Origin: Methanospirillum stamsii | Lineage (GTDB): Archaea > Halobacteriota > Methanomicrobia > Methanomicrobiales > Methanospirillaceae | NCBI RefSeq assembly: GCF_003173335.1 | Contig: NZ_QGMZ01000022.1 | Coordinates: forward strand, 1 to 45,707 | DNA length: 45,707 nt | Direction: 5' to 3' | Shown here: one piece after another, positions 7,706 to 17,908 of the stretch | Position numbering within the stretch: position 1 is the first letter of the stretch | Layout of the letters: every line of letters starts with the position of its first letter | Notes under the pieces: generated by a model | What the model was told of the DNA's origin: nothing | What the model saw: the letters and a program-made list of their open reading frames with translations, nothing else | Databases searched by the model: none | Translations under genes and position numbers: made by a program

Positions 7706-8650
7706 ATGGAAGAAAAAGAATCGGGGATTTCCGTTGTAATCCCTTTAAAAAATGATGAAAATAGAATTGGCAACTGCCTGAGTGCAGTTTTCAGCCAGTC
7801 TTTGTCTCCTCTTGAAGTGCTCATAATTGACGGACACTCAACTGATAGAAGTCTGGATTATGCAAAAAAATTTCCTGTGAAAATAATTTTTGAAGACTAT
7901 GGAACCGTAGGTGGTGCAAGACAGGTGGGGCTTGAACATGCAAGGGGTTCCTATATTGCTTTTACTGATTCAGATTGTGTTCCTGATTTCAAATGGCTGG
8001 AAATCTTATTTATTAATTTTCAGGATGGAATTATCGGAGTTGGGGGCGGAATAAAAAATATCGGGACTGGGATATGGGAAGAATCTATTGGCCTTGCACT
8101 GGACTCTTTTCTGGGGAGTGCCAATTCTATTCAGGACCGGGTATTAAAAACTAAAAAATATGTTCACAGTATCAGTGGATGTAACAGTTTATACAGAACA
8201 GAAGATCTTCTCAGGGTTGGCGGATATAATACGACATATTTTATGAATGAAGATACGGATATCAATAAAAGACTTCTGGAAATGGATAAGTTGCTCTATG
8301 TTCCGGAGGCCCTCGTATATCATAATCAAAATAGAAATCTCAAAAAATTTTGTAAAAGAATGTTCTGGTTCGGGTATGGGAGAGGGTATAACCGATTATA
8401 TGATCTGCAGGTTATCCCCCCGATTTCCATATTACTTTTAATTCCTCTCTTCTTTTTTGCTCCGGCTTTGGCAATATATTTAATTATTCTATATATTCTT
8501 GTTGTCATGATATTTACTCTGTCAATTCTCATGAGAATTAATAAAATAACATATTTCCTGACAATTCCTGTGGTTTTTTTTATGGAACATATTTGGTATA
8601 CTATTGGATTTTGGTCCGGGACCATAAAACGAATAATCCAACCCAGGTAA
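7706..8650 (+). CDS. GT2 family glycosyltransferase with C-terminal membrane segments
   Basis: The 314-residue protein has the GT2 core in residues 8-225: ISVVIPLKNDENRIGNCL, EVLIIDGHSTDRSLDYA, the donor/metal motif FTDSDCVPDF, and the acceptor-side ED motif in YFMNEDTDINKRLLE. Helices in about 237-290 (PISILLLIPLFFFAPALAIY onward) anchor it in the membrane. It resembles archaeal Agl-type and bacterial surface-glycan transferases. It is the first rightward gene of a cluster with three more transferase or transport genes on the same strand and probably adds a sugar to a lipid-linked glycan. Donor and acceptor cannot be read from sequence. Confidence 0.88.
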   Translation: MEEKESGISVVIPLKNDENRIGNCLSAVFSQSLSPLEVLIIDGHSTDRSLDYAKKFPVKIIFEDYGTVGGARQVGLEHARGSYIAFTDSDCVPDFKWLEILFINFQDGIIGVGGGIKNIGTGIWEESIGLALDSFLGSANSIQDRVLKTKKYVHSISGCNSLYRTEDLLRVGGYNTTYFMNEDTDINKRLLEMDKLLYVPEALVYHNQNRNLKKFCKRMFWFGYGRGYNRLYDLQVIPPISILLLIPLFFFAPALAIYLIILYILVVMIFTLSILMRINKITYFLTIPVVFFMEHIWYTIGFWSGTIKRIIQPR

Positions 8651-8758
8651 AGGTGAAAGTTAAATTCATGTGTAACCCAAATTTTATAATGAGGAATGAT
8701 TTTTCCTATGGCGAATCAGATATCTGACCCTGATTGACAAATTTGAGGCATAAATTCT

Positions 8759-8767
8759 TTTATATAT
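8759..8767 (+). promoter_or_regulatory. Probable TATA box of the first GT4 gene
   Basis: TTTATATAT lies about 27-35 bases before the start-codon region at 8794-8803. With archaeal spacing the transcript would begin near 8790, almost at the start codon, and no Shine-Dalgarno sequence is visible, so a leaderless message is likely. Confidence 0.45.
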
Positions 8768-8793
8768 TGTAGTAGAATAATTCATTACACAAT

Positions 8794-9957
8794 GTGATTA
8801 AGATGAAAAATTCTGATATCGGTCCTAAATGTTGCATTATCTCTTATCCTCAGTCACTTCCCTTTAAATTTCCCTTATCAAACCTGATTGATGTTATCTC
8901 TCATATTTGTACTAAAACCACGGTAATTATCGGATGCTATGATAACATGGGCCTTTCATATCCAGATAATCAGGATATTAGTATTCATGAGATTATTATC
9001 AATACTGCCAATAACCAAAATAATCTATTGTTTCGAATATTCAGGTTCCTGAAATTCCAGATAAGATTAATCCGGATTTTTTTGCACAAAATTCCAGATA
9101 ACGATCTGGTAATTTTTTTCATGGATTGGAATCCTTCAATAATTATAATGGTTCTTTTAAGAATTTTGAAAAAAAAATCCATAATTATGTTACCTGCATC
9201 TCCAATACTCATGCAAAAGTTCAATCCTGATCCCTTTTCAGGTATTTCAAGAAAAATGATATGGGTTGGATATCTGTTAACTGACAGAATTATTGTTTTT
9301 TCAGAACATTTAATCCGGGAATGGAATTTAGAGAAATGGAGAAAAAAAATCCTCATTGATACAAATCATTTTGTCGATTTTAAGGAATTGACCATAACAA
9401 CGCCATATAATAGTCGTGATACTATTGTGGGCTATATCGGACGATTTAGCAAAGAAAAAGGCTCTGATAATTTTATTCAAGCAGCTTATATACTTTTGAA
9501 ATCTCATCCGGATATAAAAATCTACATGGGAGGTTCTCAGGATATGAATACTAAGTATGCCGGTTGTGATGAATTTAAAGATACCAATTGTTTAGAAATT
9601 GATACCTGGATTCCACATGATAAATTGTCTGTTCCTCTTAATAAATTGAAATTATTAATAATACCCTCATACACAGAAGGCCTGCCAAATATCATGCTGG
9701 AAGCAATGGCATGTGGAACACCTGTTCTTGCCACCCCTGTTGGAGCGATTCCTGATGTTATTAAAGACGGGGTGACAGGATTTTTCATGGAAGACAATAC
9801 TCCGGATTGCATTGTTAGTAATATTAAAAGAGCCCTCCAAACACCAGATTTGGATATCATTGCAAAAAACGCCCGGGATTTTATAGGAAAGAATTATTCA
9901 TTTGAAAATGCTCAAGAGCGATGGAACAAAATTATTCCCCTTATTCTTTCAAAATGA
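8794..9957 (+). CDS. GT4 family glycosyltransferase
   Basis: A 387-residue GT-B enzyme. The N-terminal half has the donor-independent Rossmann fold with two hydrophobic stretches (LFRIFRFLKFQIRLIRIFLH; SIIIMVLLRIL). The C-terminal half has the GT4 signature: TIVGYIGRFSKEKGSDNFIQ, IYMGGSQD and IPSYTEGLPNIMLEAMACGT, which includes the E-x7-E pair. Family enzymes transfer hexoses or related sugars from nucleotide donors with retention. The start may be GTG 8794 or ATG 8803; neither has a clear ribosome-binding site and a TATA box lies about 30 bases upstream. It is the second transferase in the rightward cluster. Confidence 0.9.
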   Translation: MIKMKNSDIGPKCCIISYPQSLPFKFPLSNLIDVISHICTKTTVIIGCYDNMGLSYPDNQDISIHEIIINTANNQNNLLFRIFRFLKFQIRLIRIFLHKIPDNDLVIFFMDWNPSIIIMVLLRILKKKSIIMLPASPILMQKFNPDPFSGISRKMIWVGYLLTDRIIVFSEHLIREWNLEKWRKKILIDTNHFVDFKELTITTPYNSRDTIVGYIGRFSKEKGSDNFIQAAYILLKSHPDIKIYMGGSQDMNTKYAGCDEFKDTNCLEIDTWIPHDKLSVPLNKLKLLIIPSYTEGLPNIMLEAMACGTPVLATPVGAIPDVIKDGVTGFFMEDNTPDCIVSNIKRALQTPDLDIIAKNARDFIGKNYSFENAQERWNKIIPLILSK

Positions 9958-10168
9958 ACACGTAAATCTTACATGATATCCGTCAAATCATCGTAATCAA
10001 TTTCCTTATCCAATGAATTTTTCTGGTAGTTCATTATCGCTCATTGTTGGAATTGTTTTTATAAAACTGAAAATTATATTATATCTTTTATATTTTATCT
10101 TATTGAAAAATATTCGCACAATTTACATGCAAAAGAATTAATTGACCTGATAATAAGATAGATTATTC

Positions 10169-11125
10169 GTGAAACCGGAATTTTCAATCATCATACCTCT
10201 GTATAACCGAGGGGACACAATAAAAAGGGCTATTCTATCAGTTGTGAATCAATATATAACAGATATTGAAATAATCATCATTGATGGGGGGTCTACTGAC
10301 CAGGGACCGGATATTGTTTCATCAATTCATGATAGCAGGATAATTTTAAAACAACAAACCGGAAATGGGGTTGCAAATGCCCGAAATGAAGGAGTTTTTA
10401 TTGCTCAATCAGAAATGATTGCTTTTTTAGATTCTGATGATGAATGGATGCCTGAATATTTAACAAATATTCGTGTCCTGAAAAACAGATATCCTGGTGC
10501 TGGGATATTTGCTACACGGTATGCAATACAGACAAAATCTGGTATCTTTACTAAAAGTAAATGTCCAACGTTTCCAAAATCGCAGAGGGAAGGAATTATT
10601 CCTGGATATTTTTTAGCAGCTGCAATATCAGAACCCTTAGCGACATCTGCTGTCGCCTTACCAAAACATATATTCTATGAAGGGGGCGGGTTTCCCGAAG
10701 GAATTAATTATGGAGAAGATATGTTCCTTTGGGGGAAAATTGCATTAAAATATGAGATTGCGTATTCTACATACATTGGAGCATTATATCATATTGATGC
10801 AGACAACCGATTGACGTATCTTCCCTCACATTATTATGACATCTATCCCTTGGTTTCATACCTTCAAAATGTCCTCTATCATAATCAGGTACCCGATGAT
10901 GAAAAAGAAAACATTCTGGAGTATATTGCAAGCAAGGAGATAAATCGGTCATATTATTATTATATTGCTGGAGATTTTTCTGAAGCTAAAAATATTTCTA
11001 AAAAGATTAAAACTAAAAAATTACGTTTAAAATTATTGAAACTAAAAATTGCTTTACATACTCCTTTACTGGTATTTGTAATATTAAAAAAAATACTTCC
11101 TTCTTATGAAGATCTCTTAAAATAA
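10169..11125 (+). CDS. GT2 family glycosyltransferase
   Basis: A 318-residue soluble GT-A enzyme starting at GTG. Motifs are FSIIIPLYNRGDTIKRAILS, EIIIIDGGSTDQGPDIV, GVANARNEGV, IAFLDSDDEWMPEYL (the DxD-like metal motif) and NYGEDMFLWGKIA (the catalytic-base ED pair). The C-terminal 60 residues are Lys-rich and helical (EAKNISKKIKTKKLRLKLLK) and may bind the membrane surface. Members of this subgroup build surface polysaccharides and N-glycans. It is co-directional with the neighbouring GT4 and GT-C-like genes. Confidence 0.88.
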   Translation: MKPEFSIIIPLYNRGDTIKRAILSVVNQYITDIEIIIIDGGSTDQGPDIVSSIHDSRIILKQQTGNGVANARNEGVFIAQSEMIAFLDSDDEWMPEYLTNIRVLKNRYPGAGIFATRYAIQTKSGIFTKSKCPTFPKSQREGIIPGYFLAAAISEPLATSAVALPKHIFYEGGGFPEGINYGEDMFLWGKIALKYEIAYSTYIGALYHIDADNRLTYLPSHYYDIYPLVSYLQNVLYHNQVPDDEKENILEYIASKEINRSYYYYIAGDFSEAKNISKKIKTKKLRLKLLKLKIALHTPLLVFVILKKILPSYEDLLK

Positions 11126-11250
11126 ATATCTCTTTCATGAAATGCGGTTATGAATAGAAAATCTCTGATTATGCTTCCTGTATTAAGGGAATATTTAATT
11201 AAGAAGAAGATGTAGAACTGGAAGACATAGAGTATTCTTATCAAATATCC

Positions 11251-13089
11251 ATGTTTAAAAATAATTATGTCTGGAAAGATTATCTTTTAAAGGGAATTCT
11301 TACATTTCTTTTTCTTATTATTAGCTATGCTTTATTGGAAACATGGAATACTCCTGCAATCGGGTATGAGGCCTCAATTTATCAATCTACTCCCTGGATT
11401 TTATGGATAAGCATCACTTTTTCATTTATTGCCGGTTCAGTTCTCATTATCAATTCCATCCTTAAGAATGGCAGCGAATTATCTATTTCGCGAAAATATG
11501 GCTTCACTCTCGTTTTTTTATCTTATGCGATTGTTTTAAGTATTTTTATGATAAGGGGCTATTATATGTGGTGCATTGGAGGTGATCCAGCAAGTCATCT
11601 CGGATGGATTAAAGAAATTCTTACAACGGGCGAAACTCCTTTGTCTCTTTTTTATCCTATTGTTCATATATATATCTCTGAATGGGTATATGTATCTGGT
11701 CTGGATATCATTATTCTGCACAAAATTGTTCCTTTTATTTTTGAACTGATTTTTATTCTTTTTATGTATATATTAGCAAAAACAATTTTTTCCGATAGGT
11801 CCGTAGCCGATATTGTTTTTTTAATTTCTTGTTGTTTTGTTTACAGCTACTATCTCCGGTTGACACCCAATATTTTAGCAAATTTTTTATTACCTCTGAT
11901 CTTTTATCTACTGTTCAGATTAATTAAAGAACGTAATGCTCCTTTTACGATAATAACAGTTATTTTTTTAATCTTAATGCCCCTTTTTCACACCGTAGCC
12001 ACATTGATCATTCTTTTTGTATTCATCTCCATTTTTATGCTTATTTTACTGGTTTATGTGAATGATTATCATTTTAAGATTATCAATGATATTAATATCC
12101 TAAAATTTCATCCGATTAAGTTTCTTTTTTTTATTTTGATAATCTGGTGGTTTTTTTGGCTATCCTTATTCTCCATTTTCAATCATGAAATACTCTCATT
12201 ATACAAGATGATAAGTTTTGAAAAAGATGAAGTTTGGTTGGATTCACTAAAAAACACTATTAGTGCTACTGATATGTACGGATACAATGTTCTTGAGCAG
12301 ATAATAAAAAATATCTGGAGTCAGATTATCCTATGTATATTATCTCTTTTATCTCTTCCCATTCTCTTAAAAAAATTACTTAAAGATCAGGAAAGTTATT
12401 TTTTAGTCTCATTAGCAATAGCTTTTATTGGGATTTTTACATTATCCGGTCTTCTGTTTTTTTTACAATTTGATTTTACTCCACAAAGACTACTTTTTGC
12501 AATATCCTTATTTGGTACAATCTTTGCTGCATATTTTCTCCACTATTTTCTTAAAAGTATTTTTTTAAGGCCAAAGTTTTTTCATAATTTACATATTCCT
12601 GCAATATCTGTGATTATAATTCTCTTTCTTCTTTTCATTGGGAGTCTTTTCATTGTATATTCTTCACCATATATTCTTACAACAAGTTGGCAGACCACTC
12701 ATTCAGAGATTCAGGGTTTAGAATATACTTTTAGCTACAGGGACATTTTTACTCCATTAACTGGTATCAACGTTGCACCAGGGAGAATGGCATATTATAT
12801 GTTAAATCCGATAGAACGAAAAAAACAGAATTTGCCTCGATATTTGAAGAAAAACATTCTGCCATATCATTTTGGTTATGATGATGCACAAACTCTCCGT
12901 GATATTTATCCAAATGGGACTGATTTTATCATTATGGAAATTGACAGAAGTATGTATCGTGATACATTGCCAGATATGGAATATCTTCGGTATTCATCGT
13001 TTGAGTTTGATCGGTTATCAATGGATCCCGGAGTTCTTTTAACCTATTCAAACGGAGGGTTTGATTATTATAAAGTGAGATCTGACTGA
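11251..13089 (+). CDS. Multi-pass membrane protein, GT-C-type glycosyltransferase candidate
   Basis: A 612-residue protein with about 11-12 hydrophobic segments over its first 480 residues and a soluble C-terminal domain (about 485-612). Just after the second or third helix a GGDPASHLGWIKEIL motif carries the acidic-x-H arrangement found in extracytoplasmic loops of GT-C enzymes such as the ArnT/PMT families. That supports a transferase using a polyprenyl-phosphate sugar donor on the outer membrane face. The donor could be produced by the double GT2 protein encoded at 3409-5001. I do not recognise a named family, so the role is inferred from topology, motif and neighbourhood. Confidence 0.65.
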   Translation: MFKNNYVWKDYLLKGILTFLFLIISYALLETWNTPAIGYEASIYQSTPWILWISITFSFIAGSVLIINSILKNGSELSISRKYGFTLVFLSYAIVLSIFMIRGYYMWCIGGDPASHLGWIKEILTTGETPLSLFYPIVHIYISEWVYVSGLDIIILHKIVPFIFELIFILFMYILAKTIFSDRSVADIVFLISCCFVYSYYLRLTPNILANFLLPLIFYLLFRLIKERNAPFTIITVIFLILMPLFHTVATLIILFVFISIFMLILLVYVNDYHFKIINDINILKFHPIKFLFFILIIWWFFWLSLFSIFNHEILSLYKMISFEKDEVWLDSLKNTISATDMYGYNVLEQIIKNIWSQIILCILSLLSLPILLKKLLKDQESYFLVSLAIAFIGIFTLSGLLFFLQFDFTPQRLLFAISLFGTIFAAYFLHYFLKSIFLRPKFFHNLHIPAISVIIILFLLFIGSLFIVYSSPYILTTSWQTTHSEIQGLEYTFSYRDIFTPLTGINVAPGRMAYYMLNPIERKKQNLPRYLKKNILPYHFGYDDAQTLRDIYPNGTDFIIMEIDRSMYRDTLPDMEYLRYSSFEFDRLSMDPGVLLTYSNGGFDYYKVRSD

Positions 13090-13145
13090 TTATTTTCTGA
13101 ATTATAATAATCTGATAATCTCCAGATAGGAACTGTGTTATTTGT

Positions 13146-14612
13146 ATGCCAAATTCCCAATCATTTTCATTTGTTTCTGATGTTGCAAAGATCGTTTCCG
13201 GAACGATGTTTGCTCAAATACTCATATTTTTATCTTCTCCAATCATTACCCGTCTTTATGGTCCGGAAGCATTTGGTATTCTCAGTATTTTTACTTCAAT
13301 TACTGTAATTATTGATGTAATAGCCTGTTTGTCTCTACAATATGCAATTCTTCTTCCGGACCAGGAAGAAGAAGCAGTGAACCTTCTGGGAGCATGCATA
13401 CTCATTGCGATATCAATCAGTATGATTACTGTTCCTGTTTTTATTTTTGGATCTGATTTGATTGTATTTCTCCTCGGGGCCCCTGAATTAAAACCTTATT
13501 TGATATTTATTCCTCCATTTGTGTTGATTAGTGGCTTTTTTATTGCTTTGAATCATTGGAATACCAGAACCAGACATTTCGGACGACTATCTATTGCCCA
13601 GATAACACAGTCATTTGTTGCAACCGGTACCCGTCTTGGAGCAGGTTTTGCTGGATTTGCAACCGGAGGAAGTCTCATTGGTGCATATTTTTTAGGCACA
13701 CTGGTTTCCACCACTACACTTGGATTACAGATTTATCGGGATGATCATAATTTAATAAAAAAGAGCATTTCATGGCATGGAATGATTTCTGCATTGAGAC
13801 GGTACAAAAAATTCCCTATTATGGATAGTTGGTCCAGATTATTGAATGCGATATCCTGGCAGCTTCCGATTTTTCTGCTTACAGCTTTTTTTTCTCCCCA
13901 AATCGCAGGTTTTTACTCTTTAGGTTTCATGGTCTTTCAAATGCCTATGGATCTTATTGGAAGGTCGATTGGTAAAGTCTTTTTTCAGCGTGCATCTGTT
14001 GCTCATTTAGATGGAACCTTGTCCATTCTGGTTGAGCATGTTTTTCGGGTTTTGGTAATGATTGGTATGTTTCCGGTTTTAGTCGTAATAATTCTCGGAC
14101 CTGGATTATTTGCTCTTATATTTGGGAAAATCTGGTATGTTGCAGGATTATATACCCAGATACTGGCTCCCTGGGCATTTGTATGGTTCATCTCCTCTCC
14201 ATTAAGTTCTATTTGGGCAGTAATGGAAAAACAGGAATTCGGGCTTAAATTTACATCGCTTAATCTTGTGACTCGTTTTCTCTCTCTTATGGTTGGTGCA
14301 GTACTTCAAAGTCCGATAATTGCCCTGCTTCTGTTTTCAATATCAGGTTTTTTTGTATATGGGTACCTGAATGTAAAAATGATGTTGTTATCTGGTGTTC
14401 AGGCGGTACAAATAAATCGAATTATCTTTGCAGATATTAAATTATGTGTTCCTTTAATGATTATTCTTATTGGATTAATGATTCAAGGAATTGATATCCT
14501 GTTTCTTTTAATAATCAGTATTATCTATGGAGTTCTATATTATTCACATATAATTCGATCCGACTCTCAAATAAAAAAACTCATGCGGGAGTTTAAACTT
14601 TCAATGAAATGA
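13146..14612 (+). CDS. Wzx-type lipid-linked oligosaccharide flippase (MATE/MOP superfamily)
   Basis: A 488-residue polytopic protein with about 12-14 helices and the usual N-terminus of the polysaccharide-biosynthesis/RfbX family (FVSDVAKIVSGTMFAQILIF, SPIITRLYGPEAFGILSIF). Family members flip undecaprenyl- or dolichol-linked glycans across the cytoplasmic membrane. It closes the rightward cluster of three glycosyltransferases and one GT-C candidate, giving a complete assemble-and-export set. Archaeal homologues in glycosylation clusters include the AglR type. Ten bases separate it from the convergent P-loop gene. Confidence 0.9.
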   Translation: MPNSQSFSFVSDVAKIVSGTMFAQILIFLSSPIITRLYGPEAFGILSIFTSITVIIDVIACLSLQYAILLPDQEEEAVNLLGACILIAISISMITVPVFIFGSDLIVFLLGAPELKPYLIFIPPFVLISGFFIALNHWNTRTRHFGRLSIAQITQSFVATGTRLGAGFAGFATGGSLIGAYFLGTLVSTTTLGLQIYRDDHNLIKKSISWHGMISALRRYKKFPIMDSWSRLLNAISWQLPIFLLTAFFSPQIAGFYSLGFMVFQMPMDLIGRSIGKVFFQRASVAHLDGTLSILVEHVFRVLVMIGMFPVLVVIILGPGLFALIFGKIWYVAGLYTQILAPWAFVWFISSPLSSIWAVMEKQEFGLKFTSLNLVTRFLSLMVGAVLQSPIIALLLFSISGFFVYGYLNVKMMLLSGVQAVQINRIIFADIKLCVPLMIILIGLMIQGIDILFLLIISIIYGVLYYSHIIRSDSQIKKLMREFKLSMK

Positions 14613-14621
14613 CAATTCATA

Positions 14622-15452
14622 TCATTTATTATTCTTATTATCAAATTCTCCCAAAAAATTTTTTATTCTCAAAATATTTTCCATGGTTGAATTTTTTAAA
14701 TCGATTGTCAGAATTTTTACATTTTTTCTCTTTAGAATTTCAATTCCAATTTCCGTGATAGAATTCTGCATTTGAATAATTTTTCGAAGCACGGTTAAAT
14801 CAACTAATGCATGATAATTATCAGAATCCCGATGGGCTATAGTAATTATTCCATTTTTACTTCGGTTATAAATTCTCGTAATTGCTTCTTCATTATCCAA
14901 AATGCAATGAATTATTCCGGCAGGAGGAGGGATTTTATGGAAAAAAGAGATAGCCTTTTTTTGATAATCATCATCCTGCCAGTGAGACATATAAAGACCA
15001 TATCCCAGAATGGTTCCTTCTTCTATCAGAAAAATATCTGAAGATTGAAAATTTTCAAGATTTATTATCCTGCAGGAATTTTGGTATAGGTTTAAGATCC
15101 TGTGAAGTCTGATTTGAGGATTGTAAAAATTAGTACCAGAGAAGTAAATTAAAAAACTAAAAAATGGATGATATAATATTTTTTCTTCTACTAATTCCTG
15201 GTCCGGATTTTTTAATACTAAATCACTAATTGTTTTTGTAATAGTGTTTTGAAATGGAAGACTGAGTAATATTGTTGCTAATAAATAATTATGGGAGATT
15301 CGCCAATTTTCTATTGCATATTTTAAAGCAACTTTTTTCCTTGCTTCATCTAATGTCAACCACTTTTCTGATTTTTTTCTTTGGCGAATTAAATCATCAA
15401 ATAGCGAGGTTTTTCCGATACCTTCTGTTCCAATAAATTCAATTCTCCTCAT
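14622..15452 (-). CDS. P-loop kinase-like protein in the glycan cluster
   Basis: A 276-residue protein that opens MRRIEFIGTEGIGKTSLFDD, a Walker A motif right at the N-terminus as in thymidylate-kinase-like and other nucleoside or sugar kinases. A later LIEEGTILGYGLY block could serve as Walker B, and RIYNRSKNGIITIAHRDSD is a candidate lid. The protein has no membrane helix. Uncharacterised P-loop kinases of this size recur in polysaccharide loci, where substrate is unknown; sugar, lipid or nucleotide phosphorylation are all possible. It is convergent with the flippase gene and separated from the next leftward gene by about 200 AT-rich bases. Confidence 0.6.
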   Translation of the reverse strand: MRRIEFIGTEGIGKTSLFDDLIRQRKKSEKWLTLDEARKKVALKYAIENWRISHNYLLATILLSLPFQNTITKTISDLVLKNPDQELVEEKILYHPFFSFLIYFSGTNFYNPQIRLHRILNLYQNSCRIINLENFQSSDIFLIEEGTILGYGLYMSHWQDDDYQKKAISFFHKIPPPAGIIHCILDNEEAITRIYNRSKNGIITIAHRDSDNYHALVDLTVLRKIIQMQNSITEIGIEILKRKNVKILTIDLKNSTMENILRIKNFLGEFDNKNNK

Positions 15453-15660
15453 AAAATTTTAGTATAAATAAAATGGTAAAATTCTTGTTATAAGGGATAA
15501 TGGAGATCAATTGTTAAAAACCTTCCTTATTATGAAAAAACCCATATTGGCTAATATTTTTTTTAATGAGATTATTCGTTGCTGCAACTTTTTTTAACCT
15601 ACTTACATAAATTACACACGAGGATAATAATTAGATGAAAGTTTAACCATTATTTAATTC

Positions 15661-16836
15661 TTAAATTTCTATTTCTTTAAATAATTCTTCAAACATGTAT
15701 CCAATGTCATCCCACTTAGGATAAGTTTCCATAAATATTCTTGCTGATTTCCCTAATGATAAAAAAAATTCAGGATTTTTAGCATAATTTTCTAGTATAG
15801 ATGATAATTGACCCGGATTACATTGATCTATTGTTATTCCTTTACCTTTTAATAAACCAGGTATACATGCAATATTTGTTGAAATCACCGGTTTTCCCAT
15901 AGCCATCGCTTCTAAAATACTAATTGGGACGTCTGAAATTACTAGTTTAAAGGGAATACAAATAATATCTGAAGAAGATATGTAGATTTTTATGTCCTCT
16001 GGGCTTAAATTTTGCGAAATAAATTTTACTGATCCTTCAAGATGGCTTTTTTTTACACTATTTTTTAATCGTATTTGATCCAATATTACGTTATTATTAT
16101 CGATTCGTGAAAGAAAAACTAATTTAGCGGGAATTTTCTCTCTAAATTTTTCAAATGATTTAAGCAATATGTCTGTTCCTCTGAGTGTCAGAGGAGATGT
16201 AAAATATATTATTAGAGGAATTTTTTCTGGGCATATTTCTTGTCGAATATTTTTTATTTTTTTTGAATCTGGTATTTCAAGATCAAAATCGGATATTCCT
16301 GGAGGTATAAAATGAATATTAATATTTAATTTTAGATTTTCTAGTTTATCTCTTGTATCTTTACTCATTGCAATAAGACAGGATTTGTTTTTTATTCTAT
16401 TTTTAACCAGGAAACGTGGTATGAGTGCTGAAATCAAATGATTATATAGTATTTCCGGATGTCTATAAAATTCGTTGATTCCCACATTGAATATCTCTTT
16501 TAATGAATATATTGGATTAGAAAAAATACCAATTATTGGTTTATTTATATATATCGGATTTTTTACAAGGCTAACAAAGTTTTCAAGAGTTATAATATAA
16601 TCCGGATCAATCTCTAAAAGTTTTTTGGATAATTCTTTACTTGGACCAAAAATATTGTGTAATCTATTTACTCTATGAAGTTCTAAATTATCTAAATCAT
16701 AATTAATTTTATTAGATATAACCGTAACCTTATAATCTTTTTTTAAAAAATATTGAATTATTTCCCAAATATATCTCCAAGGCTGATTACGAAAATTTTT
16801 TTCTTCAAAATCATAACAGATTACACAGATATTCAT
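15661..16836 (-). CDS. GT4 family glycosyltransferase
   Basis: A 391-residue GT-B protein. The N-terminus MNICVICYDFEEKNFRNQPW fits the acceptor-binding Rossmann fold. The C-terminal half has LIIYFTSPLTLRGTDILLKS, SSDIICIPFKLVISDVPISI and LEAMAMGKPVIST, with the loop before the second Glu reading SDVPIS rather than the more usual EGFPIV. It probably transfers a sugar during glycan assembly. Seven bases separate its start from the end of the secreted repeat-domain gene at 16844, so the two are probably co-transcribed. This stretch is notably AT-rich. Confidence 0.85.
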   Translation of the reverse strand: MNICVICYDFEEKNFRNQPWRYIWEIIQYFLKKDYKVTVISNKINYDLDNLELHRVNRLHNIFGPSKELSKKLLEIDPDYIITLENFVSLVKNPIYINKPIIGIFSNPIYSLKEIFNVGINEFYRHPEILYNHLISALIPRFLVKNRIKNKSCLIAMSKDTRDKLENLKLNINIHFIPPGISDFDLEIPDSKKIKNIRQEICPEKIPLIIYFTSPLTLRGTDILLKSFEKFREKIPAKLVFLSRIDNNNVILDQIRLKNSVKKSHLEGSVKFISQNLSPEDIKIYISSSDIICIPFKLVISDVPISILEAMAMGKPVISTNIACIPGLLKGKGITIDQCNPGQLSSILENYAKNPEFFLSLGKSARIFMETYPKWDDIGYMFEELFKEIEI

Positions 16837-16843
16837 AATATAA

Positions 16844-17812
16844 TTACATTTTTTGTAATAATGGGTCTATGATAGGAGTTACATTCAGTCCTTTATAGTA
16901 ATACCCGAGGTGTATCGGATAGATAGGACTTGGTCTTTTATCCTCTTCTCCAATAATGAATTTTGTGTAAATCGGATGTAATCTATTATCTGAAGTAAAT
17001 ATTTGTTTTATATTATCTGCAATCCAATGAAGATAGATCTCTGTTACTATGGATAAAAATGTTCTGTCGCCTTTCCATTCTTGATTACTCATGATGAACC
17101 GGGTAATTTTAATTGAAGAAATCAGATCCGCAAATCCCGAATCTGGGTGGAAATAGACAAAAACCTGACTATCTGATTCATTCCTCGTATCAAAATCAAT
17201 TATTTCAATATAATTCTCTATATCTTTAGTCAGATTTATTCCTTGATATCGAATGATTGGATAGTTTTTATCTTTATAATAACATTGAAGGGTCACCGGA
17301 TAGAGAGAGGATGATTTATTATTTAGAAAAATTTCCAGGTAATATGGGTAAAAAAAATGACCGATGGGATTGTCTTTTATTTCATTTTCAAGCCAGTTCA
17401 TATAGATTTTTGAAGTTAATGACTCTGTGCTCATGTTGCCAGTCCATTCAGGTCTGGAAATAATAAATCCGGATGTCATTCGTGAAATTAAAATATTTGC
17501 CTTTCCAGGTTCCGGAACAAATTGGACCGTGATTTGTGAAGACTCTTTCATCGAGGTAGGAAAATCGATATATGCAATATAATTGCGAATCAATCCGGGA
17601 AGTGAAGTATTTTCATATCGAAAAACTGGTTTTTTAATCAAGGGAGATTTATCCAGATAAACCGGTTGAAATGTATCAGTTTTCAAATGTTTTACATATG
17701 TAAAAAAGAAATTACTCTCTTCTTCATTTGATTTTTCGATAAAGAATAAAAATCCAATTCCGATTAAGGAATAAATTATTAAAAAAATAAGTAATAGATA
17801 GCGAATTTTCAA
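16844..17812 (-). CDS. Membrane-anchored or secreted protein with two copies of an unrecognised ~120-residue domain
   Basis: A 322-residue protein with an N-terminal hydrophobic helix (RYLLLIFLIIYSLIGIGFLFF) acting as signal or anchor. The rest is two related units. Unit A (about 60-185) runs KKPVFRYENTSLPGLIRNYI ... FIISRPEWTGNMSTESL ... IYMNWLENEI ... YPVTLQCYYKDKN. Unit B (about 186-316) runs YPIIRYQGINL ... FIMSNQEWKGDR ... IYLHWIADNI ... DKRPSPIYPIHLGYYYKGLN. The adjacent 205-residue protein carries one more copy. I know no function for this domain. The start is TTG at 17810-17812, because no ATG fits; GGAG lies 15-18 bases upstream. Close linkage to a GT4 gene suggests an envelope role. 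Confidence 0.65.
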   Translation of the reverse strand: MKIRYLLLIFLIIYSLIGIGFLFFIEKSNEEESNFFFTYVKHLKTDTFQPVYLDKSPLIKKPVFRYENTSLPGLIRNYIAYIDFPTSMKESSQITVQFVPEPGKANILISRMTSGFIISRPEWTGNMSTESLTSKIYMNWLENEIKDNPIGHFFYPYYLEIFLNNKSSSLYPVTLQCYYKDKNYPIIRYQGINLTKDIENYIEIIDFDTRNESDSQVFVYFHPDSGFADLISSIKITRFIMSNQEWKGDRTFLSIVTEIYLHWIADNIKQIFTSDNRLHPIYTKFIIGEEDKRPSPIYPIHLGYYYKGLNVTPIIDPLLQKM

Positions 17813-17908
17813 ATAAAATCAATTCTCCATATCATTACTCTATCAACTTTGATCCTGATATATTTCTTTGATAATAATATCTTAAAAAAGAAAAAAGAGT
17901 CCTTCGAT

